A stretch of 64,000 nt of DNA. It comes from Winogradskyella sediminis. Its GTDB lineage: Bacteria; Bacteroidota; Bacteroidia; Flavobacteriales; Flavobacteriaceae. The position numbers and the translations under genes were made by a program. The notes beneath the pieces were generated by a model. The model did no database searches. It saw only the letters and a program-made list of their open reading frames with translations, and was not told the DNA's origin. Positions 37,838-46,606 of the stretch are shown here, piece after piece (positions within the stretch are counted from its first letter, which is position 1; every line of letters begins with the position of its first letter). The stretch spans positions 186,001 to 250,000 of the forward strand of contig NZ_QUNH01000001.1 of the NCBI RefSeq assembly GCF_003387355.1. The letters are read 5' to 3'.

Positions 37838-38896
37838 TTAATTTAATGAATTTGGGAATGTTGTTTGCTCTTTCATCCAAGCATCAAATTCTTCTTGAGT
37901 CTCTACAATAATCTTCATTTGCATGTTGTAGTGCGATGTACCGCAAATTTTATTACATAATAATAAGTAATCAAATTCGTAACGTAATTCTTGTCCAGAC
38001 TCTTCAATTTCAGCCATTCTATCTTTTCTAAGTTCGTTAATATGTTGAACTTTCTCTACGATATCAGGATTTTGACGCATTTCTTCAGTTGTTACAGTTG
38101 GAGTAAATGCAAATTGAGTCACCATACCAGGAACACAGTTCATTTGTGCTCTAAAATGTGGCATATAAGCCGAGTGTAATACATCTTGAGAACGCATCTT
38201 AAAGACCACTTGCTTACCAACAGGTAAATGTAGTTCTGATACCACTACGTCATCTTGAGCGTTAGGATCATCCTCATCAACACCTAATACATTAGCACGA
38301 TCAATGTCGATTAATCTTACATTGGCTTTTCCTAAAACATTATCATTACCACTATATCTAGCCGTCCATTTAAATTGTTGTGCATACAACTCAATAACCA
38401 TTGGGTCGTCGTCTTCATCGACATTCATGATGTCATTCCAGGTAAATAGACCATAGATAATTAAACCAGCCAAAACAATAACAGGTATAATCGTCCAAAT
38501 AAATTCTAACGTATTATTATCAGCATAGAATAACGCTTTTCTTCCTTTCTCACCTTTGTACTTATAGGCGAAATAGTGTAATAGAAATTGCGTAATAGTT
38601 TGAACTATGAAGATAACTACCATAGAGATAATCATAAGATTATCCACTTCAGCACCGTGTTCAGATGCCGCGTTTGATAAAAGTGGTAAATCACCGATAT
38701 ACCAAAAACATAAGATAGTAATCACATAGATAAATACTAAGAAACCTATCATTAAGTAACCATTGATCTTGTTATCGTGGTCGTCTGCAACTTGTGTGTT
38801 AGTTGTGCCAACCTGAGCTAGATCAAATATTTTAACCATTTGCCATAAGGCAACAGCTACAAAGAGTACAATTATAATTGTTAATAAAGCAGTCAT
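37838..38896 (-). CDS. ctaC: Cytochrome c oxidase subunit II
   Basis: A 352-residue CuA-bearing subunit. The CuA ligands are seen in 'CNKICGTSHYNM' (two Cys, His, Met) and the earlier His in 'DVLHSAYMPHF'. The N-terminus has four hydrophobic segments (about residues 2-20, 44-68, 84-112, 130-152) rather than the usual two. It takes electrons from a c-type cytochrome, probably ActE/ActA hemes in a supercomplex, and passes them to heme a. It lies between actF and ctaD. Confidence 0.95.
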   Translation of the reverse strand: MTALLTIIIVLFVAVALWQMVKIFDLAQVGTTNTQVADDHDNKINGYLMIGFLVFIYVITILCFWYIGDLPLLSNAASEHGAEVDNLMIISMVVIFIVQTITQFLLHYFAYKYKGEKGRKALFYADNNTLEFIWTIIPVIVLAGLIIYGLFTWNDIMNVDEDDDPMVIELYAQQFKWTARYSGNDNVLGKANVRLIDIDRANVLGVDEDDPNAQDDVVVSELHLPVGKQVVFKMRSQDVLHSAYMPHFRAQMNCVPGMVTQFAFTPTVTTEEMRQNPDIVEKVQHINELRKDRMAEIEESGQELRYEFDYLLLCNKICGTSHYNMQMKIIVETQEEFDAWMKEQTTFPNSLN

Positions 38897-38921
38897 TATC
38901 GTTTCTGTTCTTATTTAAAAA

Positions 38922-40289
38922 TTAATAATGGAAATGTTCACTTTCCTTAATAAAAGGATTTCCTTTTGCTAATAATGGATATTTACCTAATGATGTAAAC
39001 ACAATAAGCATAAATAGCCCACCGAAAAATAATATTGATCCAATCTCTGGAACTCCTATAAACCATCTATCACCAACGGTTGCAGGCATTATCATATTGA
39101 AGATATCTAAATAGTGACCAAACAAAATTACGATACCAGCCATCACTACAAACCATGGAATACGTTTGTAATCGCTATTCATTAATAGTAATAATGGGAA
39201 TAAGAAGTTTAATGCTACCATACCAAAGAATGGTAAGTTATAATCTTCTATACGCGTAACGAAATATGTGACCTCTTCAGGAATGTTTGCATACCATATT
39301 AACATGAATTGAGAAAACCATAAATACGTCCAGAAAATACTAATACCGAACATAAACTTAGCTAAATCATGAATATGACTGTCATTAACAAAAGTTAATA
39401 ATCCTTTAGATTTAAGGTAGATTGAAATTAAAGCAATCACCGTTATACCACTTACAAACATACTTGCAAATACGTACCATCCAAATAATGTACTAAACCA
39501 GTGTGGGTCTACACTCATAATCCAATCCCAAGACATCATAGATTCTGTATAGATATAGAATACTAAAAACGCTGCCGCTATTCTAAAGTTCTTTTTGAAG
39601 TATGAATTATCGTTGATATCAGCATTATCTTGAGCTACCGAAAATTTTCTAGAAAAATGACGGTATACAGACCATCCTGCTAAGAAAATTGAAGCTCTAA
39701 TAAAAAACCAAGTTTTATTTAACCAACCTTCTTTATTTTGAATAATAGTATCATGGGCAACTACATTTTCATCCATCCAAATAAAGATATGGCTATCGGC
39801 AACAAACGCAATTACTAAAACAAGTAAGCCTCCAGGTAAAACATAAGATGTAATACCTTCCATTACCCTAAATAACACTGGCGACCATCCTGCTTGTGCA
39901 GCATACTGTATTGCATAAAATGCTAATACACCCAATGAAATCATAAAGAAAAAGAACGCTGCAACATATAGTGCTGCATATGGTCTATTGTGTAATTGAT
40001 GTAATACGTGCTCTTCATGTGTTAACTCATGCCCTTCTGCTTCAACTTCGTGTCCATCTTGCACGTGTGCTTCATCAGCATGTGTATCTCCATGTGTATC
40101 GGCTTGTTCATCTCCATGAGCATCCGTAGCATGATCACCACCATGGTGCGCTTCGTTAGCTAGATATTCTGTAATATTGCCTTCATTCACACTATGCGAA
40201 TCTATAAAGCCATAGGCAATACCTAATGCTCCTAAGACCATTAATACGATAGCTGCTATTCTTAATCGATTTGAAATTTTATATTCCAT
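38922..40289 (-). CDS. actF: Alternative complex III subunit ActF
   Basis: A 455-residue membrane protein with about ten helices, of the quinol:cytochrome c oxidoreductase ActF family (related to NrfD). It has 'SWDWIMSVDPHWFSTLFGWYV', a family signature. Between the first and second helices (residues 48-100) is a segment with 13 His and many Asp/Glu, which is unusual. ActF may carry a proton path; it lies between actE and ctaC in the operon. Confidence 0.93.
   Translation of the reverse strand: MEYKISNRLRIAAIVLMVLGALGIAYGFIDSHSVNEGNITEYLANEAHHGGDHATDAHGDEQADTHGDTHADEAHVQDGHEVEAEGHELTHEEHVLHQLHNRPYAALYVAAFFFFMISLGVLAFYAIQYAAQAGWSPVLFRVMEGITSYVLPGGLLVLVIAFVADSHIFIWMDENVVAHDTIIQNKEGWLNKTWFFIRASIFLAGWSVYRHFSRKFSVAQDNADINDNSYFKKNFRIAAAFLVFYIYTESMMSWDWIMSVDPHWFSTLFGWYVFASMFVSGITVIALISIYLKSKGLLTFVNDSHIHDLAKFMFGISIFWTYLWFSQFMLIWYANIPEEVTYFVTRIEDYNLPFFGMVALNFLFPLLLLMNSDYKRIPWFVVMAGIVILFGHYLDIFNMIMPATVGDRWFIGVPEIGSILFFGGLFMLIVFTSLGKYPLLAKGNPFIKESEHFHY
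39990..40148 (-). repeat. His/Asp/Glu-rich low-complexity segment in ActF
   Basis: The codons for residues 48-100 of ActF encode 13 His with interspersed 'DTHGDTHADEAH'-type repeats. It lies between predicted helices one and two, facing one side of the membrane. Confidence 0.85.
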
Positions 40290-40310
40290 TATATAATCTT
40301 TATCTAAATC

Positions 40311-40871
40311 TTACTTTTCTAAATCTGCTTTAAGCTTCTCAACATAAGCAACTACTTGCCAACGTTCTTCTTCATTCAATTGGTTGGCATAAGAACCCAT
40401 GGTATTTTTCCCATAATAAAGTGTATGGTAAATACTACCCGTAGTAATTGCTCTACCTACATCATCATAACTAGGTACACCCAATATCTTTTCACGTTGT
40501 ACTAACTTTCCTTTACCATCACCTTTGTTACCGTGGCAAATACCACAATAAATTCCGTATAACTCACCACCTCTGTCATAATCTATTTCAGAAGCATCTA
40601 ACGGATTCGTTAAATTAGCTTTAGCGTACATAAAACCTTCAGTTGTATTATCAATTTCAAAAGGCATAAAATCTCCTCTAGGTATTGTTCCTTCAGCAGG
40701 CAATTGTGCTTCTACACCATTTCCAAAAGCATCTGATTCTTGATAAGCTTCATAACCAACCGATTCGTACATGTTTGGCATGTATTGATAGTTTGGCCTA
40801 GAGTTCTTTTGGCAAGACATAAAGCTAACCAACACTACTATTACTGCAATATATTTTGTGGCTGTCTTCAT
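40311..40871 (-). CDS. actE: Alternative complex III monoheme cytochrome c subunit ActE
   Basis: A 186-residue lipoprotein-like cytochrome c: signal peptide with lipobox ('VLVSFMSC', Cys at about residue 20) and a single heme site 'CGICHGNKGDG'. The ATG at 40871 is chosen as it opens the signal directly and begins just after the actD stop; a longer version from 40898 is possible, overlapping actD. ActE takes electrons from the ActA hemes and hands them on. Lipid anchoring in the periplasm is inferred. Confidence 0.92.
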   Translation of the reverse strand: MKTATKYIAVIVVLVSFMSCQKNSRPNYQYMPNMYESVGYEAYQESDAFGNGVEAQLPAEGTIPRGDFMPFEIDNTTEGFMYAKANLTNPLDASEIDYDRGGELYGIYCGICHGNKGDGKGKLVQREKILGVPSYDDVGRAITTGSIYHTLYYGKNTMGSYANQLNEEERWQVVAYVEKLKADLEK

Positions 40872-40872
40872 A

Positions 40873-41412
40873 TTAATGTGCATCTTCATCTTTATCAACT
40901 ATGTTTATCTCAACTGCACCTGTATCTTTCAAAAGGTTAGTTAATGATTCTTCGTTATTATGAACTGCGATTTCCATTAAGAAATGGTCGTCTGTAGTTC
41001 GTGGATCTGGGTTCTCTGCTTTCTTAAATGGCCACATTCTACTTCTTAAGTAAAATGTAATTACCATCAAGTGCGCAGCAAAAAACACTGTTAATTCAAA
41101 CATAATCGGCACAAAGGCAGGCATGTTTTCTAAATAACTGAAACTTGGTTTACCACCAATATCTTGCGGCCAATCTTCAATCATTATAAAGTTCATCATT
41201 AGCGTTGCAACCGATATACCAACACAACCATATAAAAATGCTGTTATTGCTAAACGTGTTGGTGCTAATCCCATTGCCTTATCTAGTCCGTGGACAGGAA
41301 AAGGTGTGTATATCTCTTCAATGTGATGCTTTTCTGCCTTTACTGTTTTAACAGCAGACATTAATACATCGTCATCGGTATAAATAGCATGAATTACTTT
41401 CGAAGCTTCCAT
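40873..41412 (-). CDS. actD: Alternative complex III subunit ActD (DUF3341)
   Basis: A 179-residue protein of the DUF3341 family: an N-terminal soluble domain ('HHIEEIYTPFPVHGLDKAMG') and two membrane helices around residues 55-80 and 100-120. It is a structural subunit of ACIII. The order actC-actD-actE is the usual one. It starts 8 bases after actC. Confidence 0.93.
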   Translation of the reverse strand: MEASKVIHAIYTDDDVLMSAVKTVKAEKHHIEEIYTPFPVHGLDKAMGLAPTRLAITAFLYGCVGISVATLMMNFIMIEDWPQDIGGKPSFSYLENMPAFVPIMFELTVFFAAHLMVITFYLRSRMWPFKKAENPDPRTTDDHFLMEIAVHNNEESLTNLLKDTGAVEINIVDKDEDAH

Positions 41413-41420
41413 AGACTATA

Positions 41421-43154
41421 TTAGTTGTTTAATAGGTTTTTAGCTTGTCCTGACCAATCATCACGTTCTGCTCTTCCTGGGAAAGAACCTGTAATTTCAT
41501 CTAACAAGTCATATTCTCTTTTTGTCATTTTACTTACTTGTGCATAAGTAAAGATACCAATGTTATTAAGTACTTCTTCCATTTTTGGGCCAATACCACT
41601 AATAACTTTTAAGTCATCAGCTGTTTGTATTGAGGGATCAAATCTACCAATACCCTCTAATAGATTACCCAATTTCTCAGTGTTATCTTGAAGCGGTTTT
41701 GAAGCCGTAGTTTCTTCTGGAATCTTAAAGTTTGAAGTTCTTGCATCTGCACCAGTGCCAGAAAGTGACTCTCCACTTTCTCTAATACGTTTGTAACGCT
41801 CTCCTGAAGATTTCAATATTGTTTTCACTTCTGCTTGTGCAATCACTGGGAATGTACGCGCATATAATAAAAATAGTACAAAGAAGAAACCAATGGTTCC
41901 GATGAAAATTCCAATATCAACGAATGTTGGTGAAAACATCGTCCAAGATGATGGTAGATAATCTCTATGTAATGATGTTACAATAATTACAAAACGCTCA
42001 AACCACATACCAATGTTTACCACGATAGAGATAAAGAATGAGAACATAATACTCGTTCTAAGTTTCTTAAACCACATAAACTGAGGCGAAAATACATTAC
42101 AAGACATCATTGCCCAATAAGCCCACCAATAAGGTCCAGTTGCTCTGTTTAAGAAAGCAAATTGCTCGTATTCTACACCAGAGTACCATGCAATAAATAA
42201 CTCAGTAATATAAGCCACACCAACGATAGAACCTGTAAGCATAATTACGATGTTCATTAACTCGATGTGTTGTACTGTAATATAATCTTCAAGGTTACAC
42301 ACTTTTCTCATAATAATAAGAAGCGTGTTTACCATTGCAAATCCAGAGAAAATTGCACCAGCTACGAAGTAAGGAGGGAAAATGGTAGTATGCCATCCCG
42401 GAACTATAGAGGTTGCGAAATCAAAAGATACAATAGTGTGCACTGAAAGTACTAATGGTGTTGCTAAACCGGCAAGTACTAAAGATACTTCTTCAAAACG
42501 TTGCCAATCTTTTGCTCTACCTGACCAACCGAAACTCACTAAAGCATATATTTTCTTTTGAAAAGGTCTAACAGCTCTATCTCTTAACATAGCGAAATCT
42601 GGTAATAAACCTGTCCACCAAAATACTAGTGATACTGATAAATACGTTGAAATCGCAAATACATCCCAAAGTAATGGTGAGTTAAAGTTAACCCATAATG
42701 ATCCAAATTGATTAGGAATTGGTAATACCCAATATGCTAACCATGGACGACCCATGTGTATAATTGGAAATAAACCTGCTTGTACAACAGAGAAGATGGT
42801 CATGGCTTCCGCAGAACGGTTAATTGCCATTCTCCATTTTTGACGGAATAATAATAGTACTGCAGAAATCAGTGTTCCTGCGTGACCTATACCAACCCAC
42901 CAAACGAAGTTAGTAATATCCCAAGCCCAGTTTACAGTCTTGTTCAGACCCCAAACTCCAATACCAGTAGATACTGTATAAATAATACAACCTATTCCCC
43001 AAAGGAATGCGACCAAAGCTATACTGAAAACAATCCACCATGCTTTGTTTGCTTTGCCTTCAACTGGTCTTGCTACATCTACAGTAACATCGTGATACGA
43101 TTTTTCGCCAGTAACTAAAGGTCTTCTAATAGGTGCTTCGTAATGAGACGCCAT
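41421..43154 (-). CDS. actC: Alternative complex III subunit ActC with C-terminal H3TH domain
   Basis: A 577-residue protein. Residues about 1-430 are the NrfD/PsrC-type ten-helix quinol-binding membrane domain ('VWWVGIGHAGTLISAVLLLF', 'GLFPIIHMGRPW'). Residues about 431-510 are a polar linker. Residues 512-577 match the helix-3-turn-helix domain known from NuoE-fused and similar proteins: 'DDLKVISGIGPKMEEVLNN' and 'GRAERDDWSGQAK'. ActC is usually shorter, so this looks like a fusion. Partner and ligand of the added domain are unknown. Confidence 0.9.
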   Translation of the reverse strand: MASHYEAPIRRPLVTGEKSYHDVTVDVARPVEGKANKAWWIVFSIALVAFLWGIGCIIYTVSTGIGVWGLNKTVNWAWDITNFVWWVGIGHAGTLISAVLLLFRQKWRMAINRSAEAMTIFSVVQAGLFPIIHMGRPWLAYWVLPIPNQFGSLWVNFNSPLLWDVFAISTYLSVSLVFWWTGLLPDFAMLRDRAVRPFQKKIYALVSFGWSGRAKDWQRFEEVSLVLAGLATPLVLSVHTIVSFDFATSIVPGWHTTIFPPYFVAGAIFSGFAMVNTLLIIMRKVCNLEDYITVQHIELMNIVIMLTGSIVGVAYITELFIAWYSGVEYEQFAFLNRATGPYWWAYWAMMSCNVFSPQFMWFKKLRTSIMFSFFISIVVNIGMWFERFVIIVTSLHRDYLPSSWTMFSPTFVDIGIFIGTIGFFFVLFLLYARTFPVIAQAEVKTILKSSGERYKRIRESGESLSGTGADARTSNFKIPEETTASKPLQDNTEKLGNLLEGIGRFDPSIQTADDLKVISGIGPKMEEVLNNIGIFTYAQVSKMTKREYDLLDEITGSFPGRAERDDWSGQAKNLLNN

Positions 43155-43181
43155 AATTATATACTTGTTTCTTAATTTAAT

Positions 43182-46100
43182 TTATGCTTTTGATGTATTT
43201 CTCACTTTAGTATGGTACATAACATTTGGTTTTGTACCTACGTATTCTAATAAATGATACATACGATCGTCCTTTTTCAATGCTGAGACTTTACTGTCTT
43301 TGTCATTAACATCACCGAATACCATAGCTCCGTTTCCACATGCCGCAGAACAAGCTGTTTGGAATTCTCCATCTTTAACAGGACGTCCCTCACGCTTAGC
43401 ATCAAGAATTGTTTTTTGTGTTTTTTGAATACACATAGAACATTTTTCCATAACACCACGAGAACGTACTACAACATCTGGGTTTAATACCATACGACCT
43501 AAATCGTCATTCATGTAATAGTCAAATTCGTCATTCTTGTTATACAAGAACCAGTTGAATCGACGTACTTTATAAGGACAATTGTTTGCACAGTATCTTG
43601 TACCTACACAACGGTTATAAGCCATGTGATTTTGACCTTGACGACCATGTGCTGTCGCCGCAACCGGACAAACTGTTTCACAAGGTGCGTGGTTACAGTG
43701 CTGACACATTACCGGTTGGAAAACCACTTGTGGATTATCAGCAGGTTCTTCTAATCTTGCAAAAGTAGATAGTGAACCATCACTATCTCTATCACCAAAC
43801 ATATAGTTACCTAAGCCAAGTCCATCTGTAGCTTCTTTTTCTTCAATATCTTCACTGAAAGTATCTTGGTGAGAATAGTAACGGTCAATACGCAACCAAT
43901 GCATATCCCTACTCCGTCTCATTTCAGACTTACCAACTACTGGTACATTGTTTTCTGCGTGACATGCTATTACACATGCTCCACAACCTGTACAAGCGTT
44001 TAAGTCTATGGATAAGTTGAAGTGATGTCCGATAGAACGATCAAATTCATCCCATAAATCAACCTCAGGTGAGGTGACAGGAGTTTCAATATGATTAAGT
44101 GAAACTTGTGGAACAGCATTCCAATATTTCTTATCTTTTGTATTAAATACCTCTAATGTCGTTTCTTTAATGATATCACCACGACCCATTAAGGTATTGT
44201 GTAATTGTACACAAGCAAATTCATGCTCACCAGCAACTTTACTAATCGTTACTTCTTGTACCGCATTAAAGTTTTGATATAACGGATACGCATTAACGCC
44301 CGTTTTCATTTCATCTTTAAGTGCCTTAGAAGTTCTTCCGTAACCAAATGCCATCCCAACAGAACCTTTAGCTTGTCCTGGTTGAATTAACACCGGCACT
44401 TTAGAGACTGTTACACCATTTACGGTAACGTCTACATAACTTCCATTCAGGCCACCATTAGCAACATTTTCATTTACCAATCCATATGCTTTGGCATCTG
44501 CCTGAGATACGGTAATATAATTATCCCATGACGCTCTAGTAATAGGATCAGGAAATTCTTGTAACCAAGGGTTATTGGCCTGTTGACCATCACCCATACC
44601 TACTTTAGTGTAGAGTGATAACTCTAAGTTACCTTCCTTTGCAGAAGCTGCTAAAGCTCTTGCCGCAGTACCTCCGGTTAAAATAGCAGATGTATCTACT
44701 CCATTGTTTACCGTACTTGTTGTAGTTGTTGTTTTATAGACGTCTTTATCCTCGTCTTTAATACCAACACCGACTGCAACATCATGGATAACCCCACCTA
44801 AAAATGTTCTATCTTTTTTATCTTGTAATTCTGATGTAGATGTCGTTGTTGTTGAAGAAGAACTAGATTGACTAGATCCTGAAACAAAGACTCCATCTTG
44901 AACTGCTTTATTAAATGAAGCTCCATTTAATATGCTCTTAGTCCATACAGATTTTAAGTAATCTCTATACGACCCAGACGTCTCTGTCCAACTCATTAAT
45001 ACTTCTTGAAACTGCTTGGTATCAAACAATGGACGAATTGTAGGTTGCATCATTGAATAATGCCCTGTTTTCAATTCGAAATCACCCCAAGATTCTAAAT
45101 TGTGAGGAGTAGCTGCAATGTATTGACAATTTGATGCTGTTTCGTCTTCTTTCATCGAAAAGGCAACCGACAATGCTGTCTTATCCAAACCTTCTTTAAA
45201 ATCTGATGCATTTGGCAAGGTGTACATAGGATTTACACCATTCATAATGATGGCTCCAACCTTACCAGCTTTCATATCAGCTACTAATTTTGCAACGGCT
45301 TCATTACTACCTTGTCTTATTTTAATTGTTGTATCAGGATCGAAAGCTCTGCTTCTTAAGTGCTCATTAATTTCTAAAACGGTAGTCTGCGCATTTACAT
45401 CTTGTATACCTGAAACTACAACACCATTACGACCAGCCTGACTTAATTCTTTAGCAGCAGCCTTAACAGCTTTATCCAAACCTTCTGGTAACGATCCTGG
45501 TAATGCTACACCTGTTACATAACTATAAAGTTTAGCAAGTGCTAATTTTTGTTGACTTGGAGTTAACGGTACACGCTTATCTGCATTTGCCCCTGACAAT
45601 GACATATTAGACTCAAATTGAATGTGTCTAGACATTTTACCATTGGTTGGCACACGTTTTTTCGCATAAGCCGATTCAAAACCTCCACCTTGCCAATCTC
45701 CTAAGAAATCAGCACCAACAGAAACAATAGTCATCGCTTTAGAAAAATCGTAATTAGCCATACCTCTTGTGCCGTACTTGGCTTGATATGCATCTAAGGT
45801 TGCAGATTCTGAAACTGCATCGTAAGATACATGACTTACGTTTCCGTATTTAGCTTTAAATTCAGCTATAAGTTTATTCGTTGATGGACTTGGCATAGAC
45901 TGTGTTAACAACACAATTTGCTTTCCATTTAGTTCTTTTAATTTAGAAGTTGTTTCCGACAAGAAAGCGTCCCAAGAAATGGCAGATCCACCTTTCATTG
46001 GTGACTTCACTCTAAGATTATCATACAACCCTAAAACTGACGCATTAACTCTGGCATTAGCGATACCATTAGATGCCGCATCCGTGTTATTTTCAATTTT

Positions 46101-46457
46101 AATTGGCCTTCCCTCTCTCGTCTTCACTAAAACACTCGCAAAATCAAAACCATCTGCAATCGTTGTTGCATAATAATTAGCAACACCAGGAATAATTTCT
46201 GTTGGTTGCACAATATAAGGAATGGATTTAATCACGGGTCCTTCACATGCTGCTAATGAGGCAGCGGCAGTACTAAAACCAACGTATTTTAAGAAATCAC
46301 GACGCGATGTAGATGAAGATTCTAAAGACTCTTTATCTCCCAAAAATTCATCTGTAGGAATTTCTTCCACAAATTCATTTTGTTGAAGCGCCTCAACAAT
46401 AGAGCTATTTTCGTTTAGCTCTTCAACACTTTTCCAGTATTTCTTGTTTGATGACAT
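43182..46457 (-). CDS. actB: Alternative complex III subunit ActB (molybdopterin-oxidoreductase-like, Fe-S)
   Basis: A 1091-residue periplasmic subunit. It has a twin-arginine signal ('TSRRDFLKYVG', residues 50-60) followed by a lipobox-like 'SLAAC', a molybdopterin oxidoreductase-like domain that in ActB carries no Mo, and a C-terminal ferredoxin-like domain with four cysteine groups ('CTGCGACVIACH', 'CQHCNHAPCETVCP', 'CVGTRYCANNCP', 'CSMCIQ'). It carries Fe-S clusters that link quinol oxidation to the hemes. A Ser/Thr-rich stretch lies around residues 525-545. Confidence 0.95.
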   Translation of the reverse strand: MSSNKKYWKSVEELNENSSIVEALQQNEFVEEIPTDEFLGDKESLESSSTSRRDFLKYVGFSTAAASLAACEGPVIKSIPYIVQPTEIIPGVANYYATTIADGFDFASVLVKTREGRPIKIENNTDAASNGIANARVNASVLGLYDNLRVKSPMKGGSAISWDAFLSETTSKLKELNGKQIVLLTQSMPSPSTNKLIAEFKAKYGNVSHVSYDAVSESATLDAYQAKYGTRGMANYDFSKAMTIVSVGADFLGDWQGGGFESAYAKKRVPTNGKMSRHIQFESNMSLSGANADKRVPLTPSQQKLALAKLYSYVTGVALPGSLPEGLDKAVKAAAKELSQAGRNGVVVSGIQDVNAQTTVLEINEHLRSRAFDPDTTIKIRQGSNEAVAKLVADMKAGKVGAIIMNGVNPMYTLPNASDFKEGLDKTALSVAFSMKEDETASNCQYIAATPHNLESWGDFELKTGHYSMMQPTIRPLFDTKQFQEVLMSWTETSGSYRDYLKSVWTKSILNGASFNKAVQDGVFVSGSSQSSSSSTTTTSTSELQDKKDRTFLGGVIHDVAVGVGIKDEDKDVYKTTTTTSTVNNGVDTSAILTGGTAARALAASAKEGNLELSLYTKVGMGDGQQANNPWLQEFPDPITRASWDNYITVSQADAKAYGLVNENVANGGLNGSYVDVTVNGVTVSKVPVLIQPGQAKGSVGMAFGYGRTSKALKDEMKTGVNAYPLYQNFNAVQEVTISKVAGEHEFACVQLHNTLMGRGDIIKETTLEVFNTKDKKYWNAVPQVSLNHIETPVTSPEVDLWDEFDRSIGHHFNLSIDLNACTGCGACVIACHAENNVPVVGKSEMRRSRDMHWLRIDRYYSHQDTFSEDIEEKEATDGLGLGNYMFGDRDSDGSLSTFARLEEPADNPQVVFQPVMCQHCNHAPCETVCPVAATAHGRQGQNHMAYNRCVGTRYCANNCPYKVRRFNWFLYNKNDEFDYYMNDDLGRMVLNPDVVVRSRGVMEKCSMCIQKTQKTILDAKREGRPVKDGEFQTACSAACGNGAMVFGDVNDKDSKVSALKKDDRMYHLLEYVGTKPNVMYHTKVRNTSKA

Positions 46458-46606
46458 AGTGTTTATTTATAATTTTCGATTTTCGAATTTAAAATTAAAG
46501 CCTTTAAAACTCTAACCAATCCAATCTAAATATTTAACTCTTTAATTTTAATGTTTGTGCTCTTTAACGTCTTTTCTATTAACTCTAGAAAATTACGAAA
46601 ATGAGT

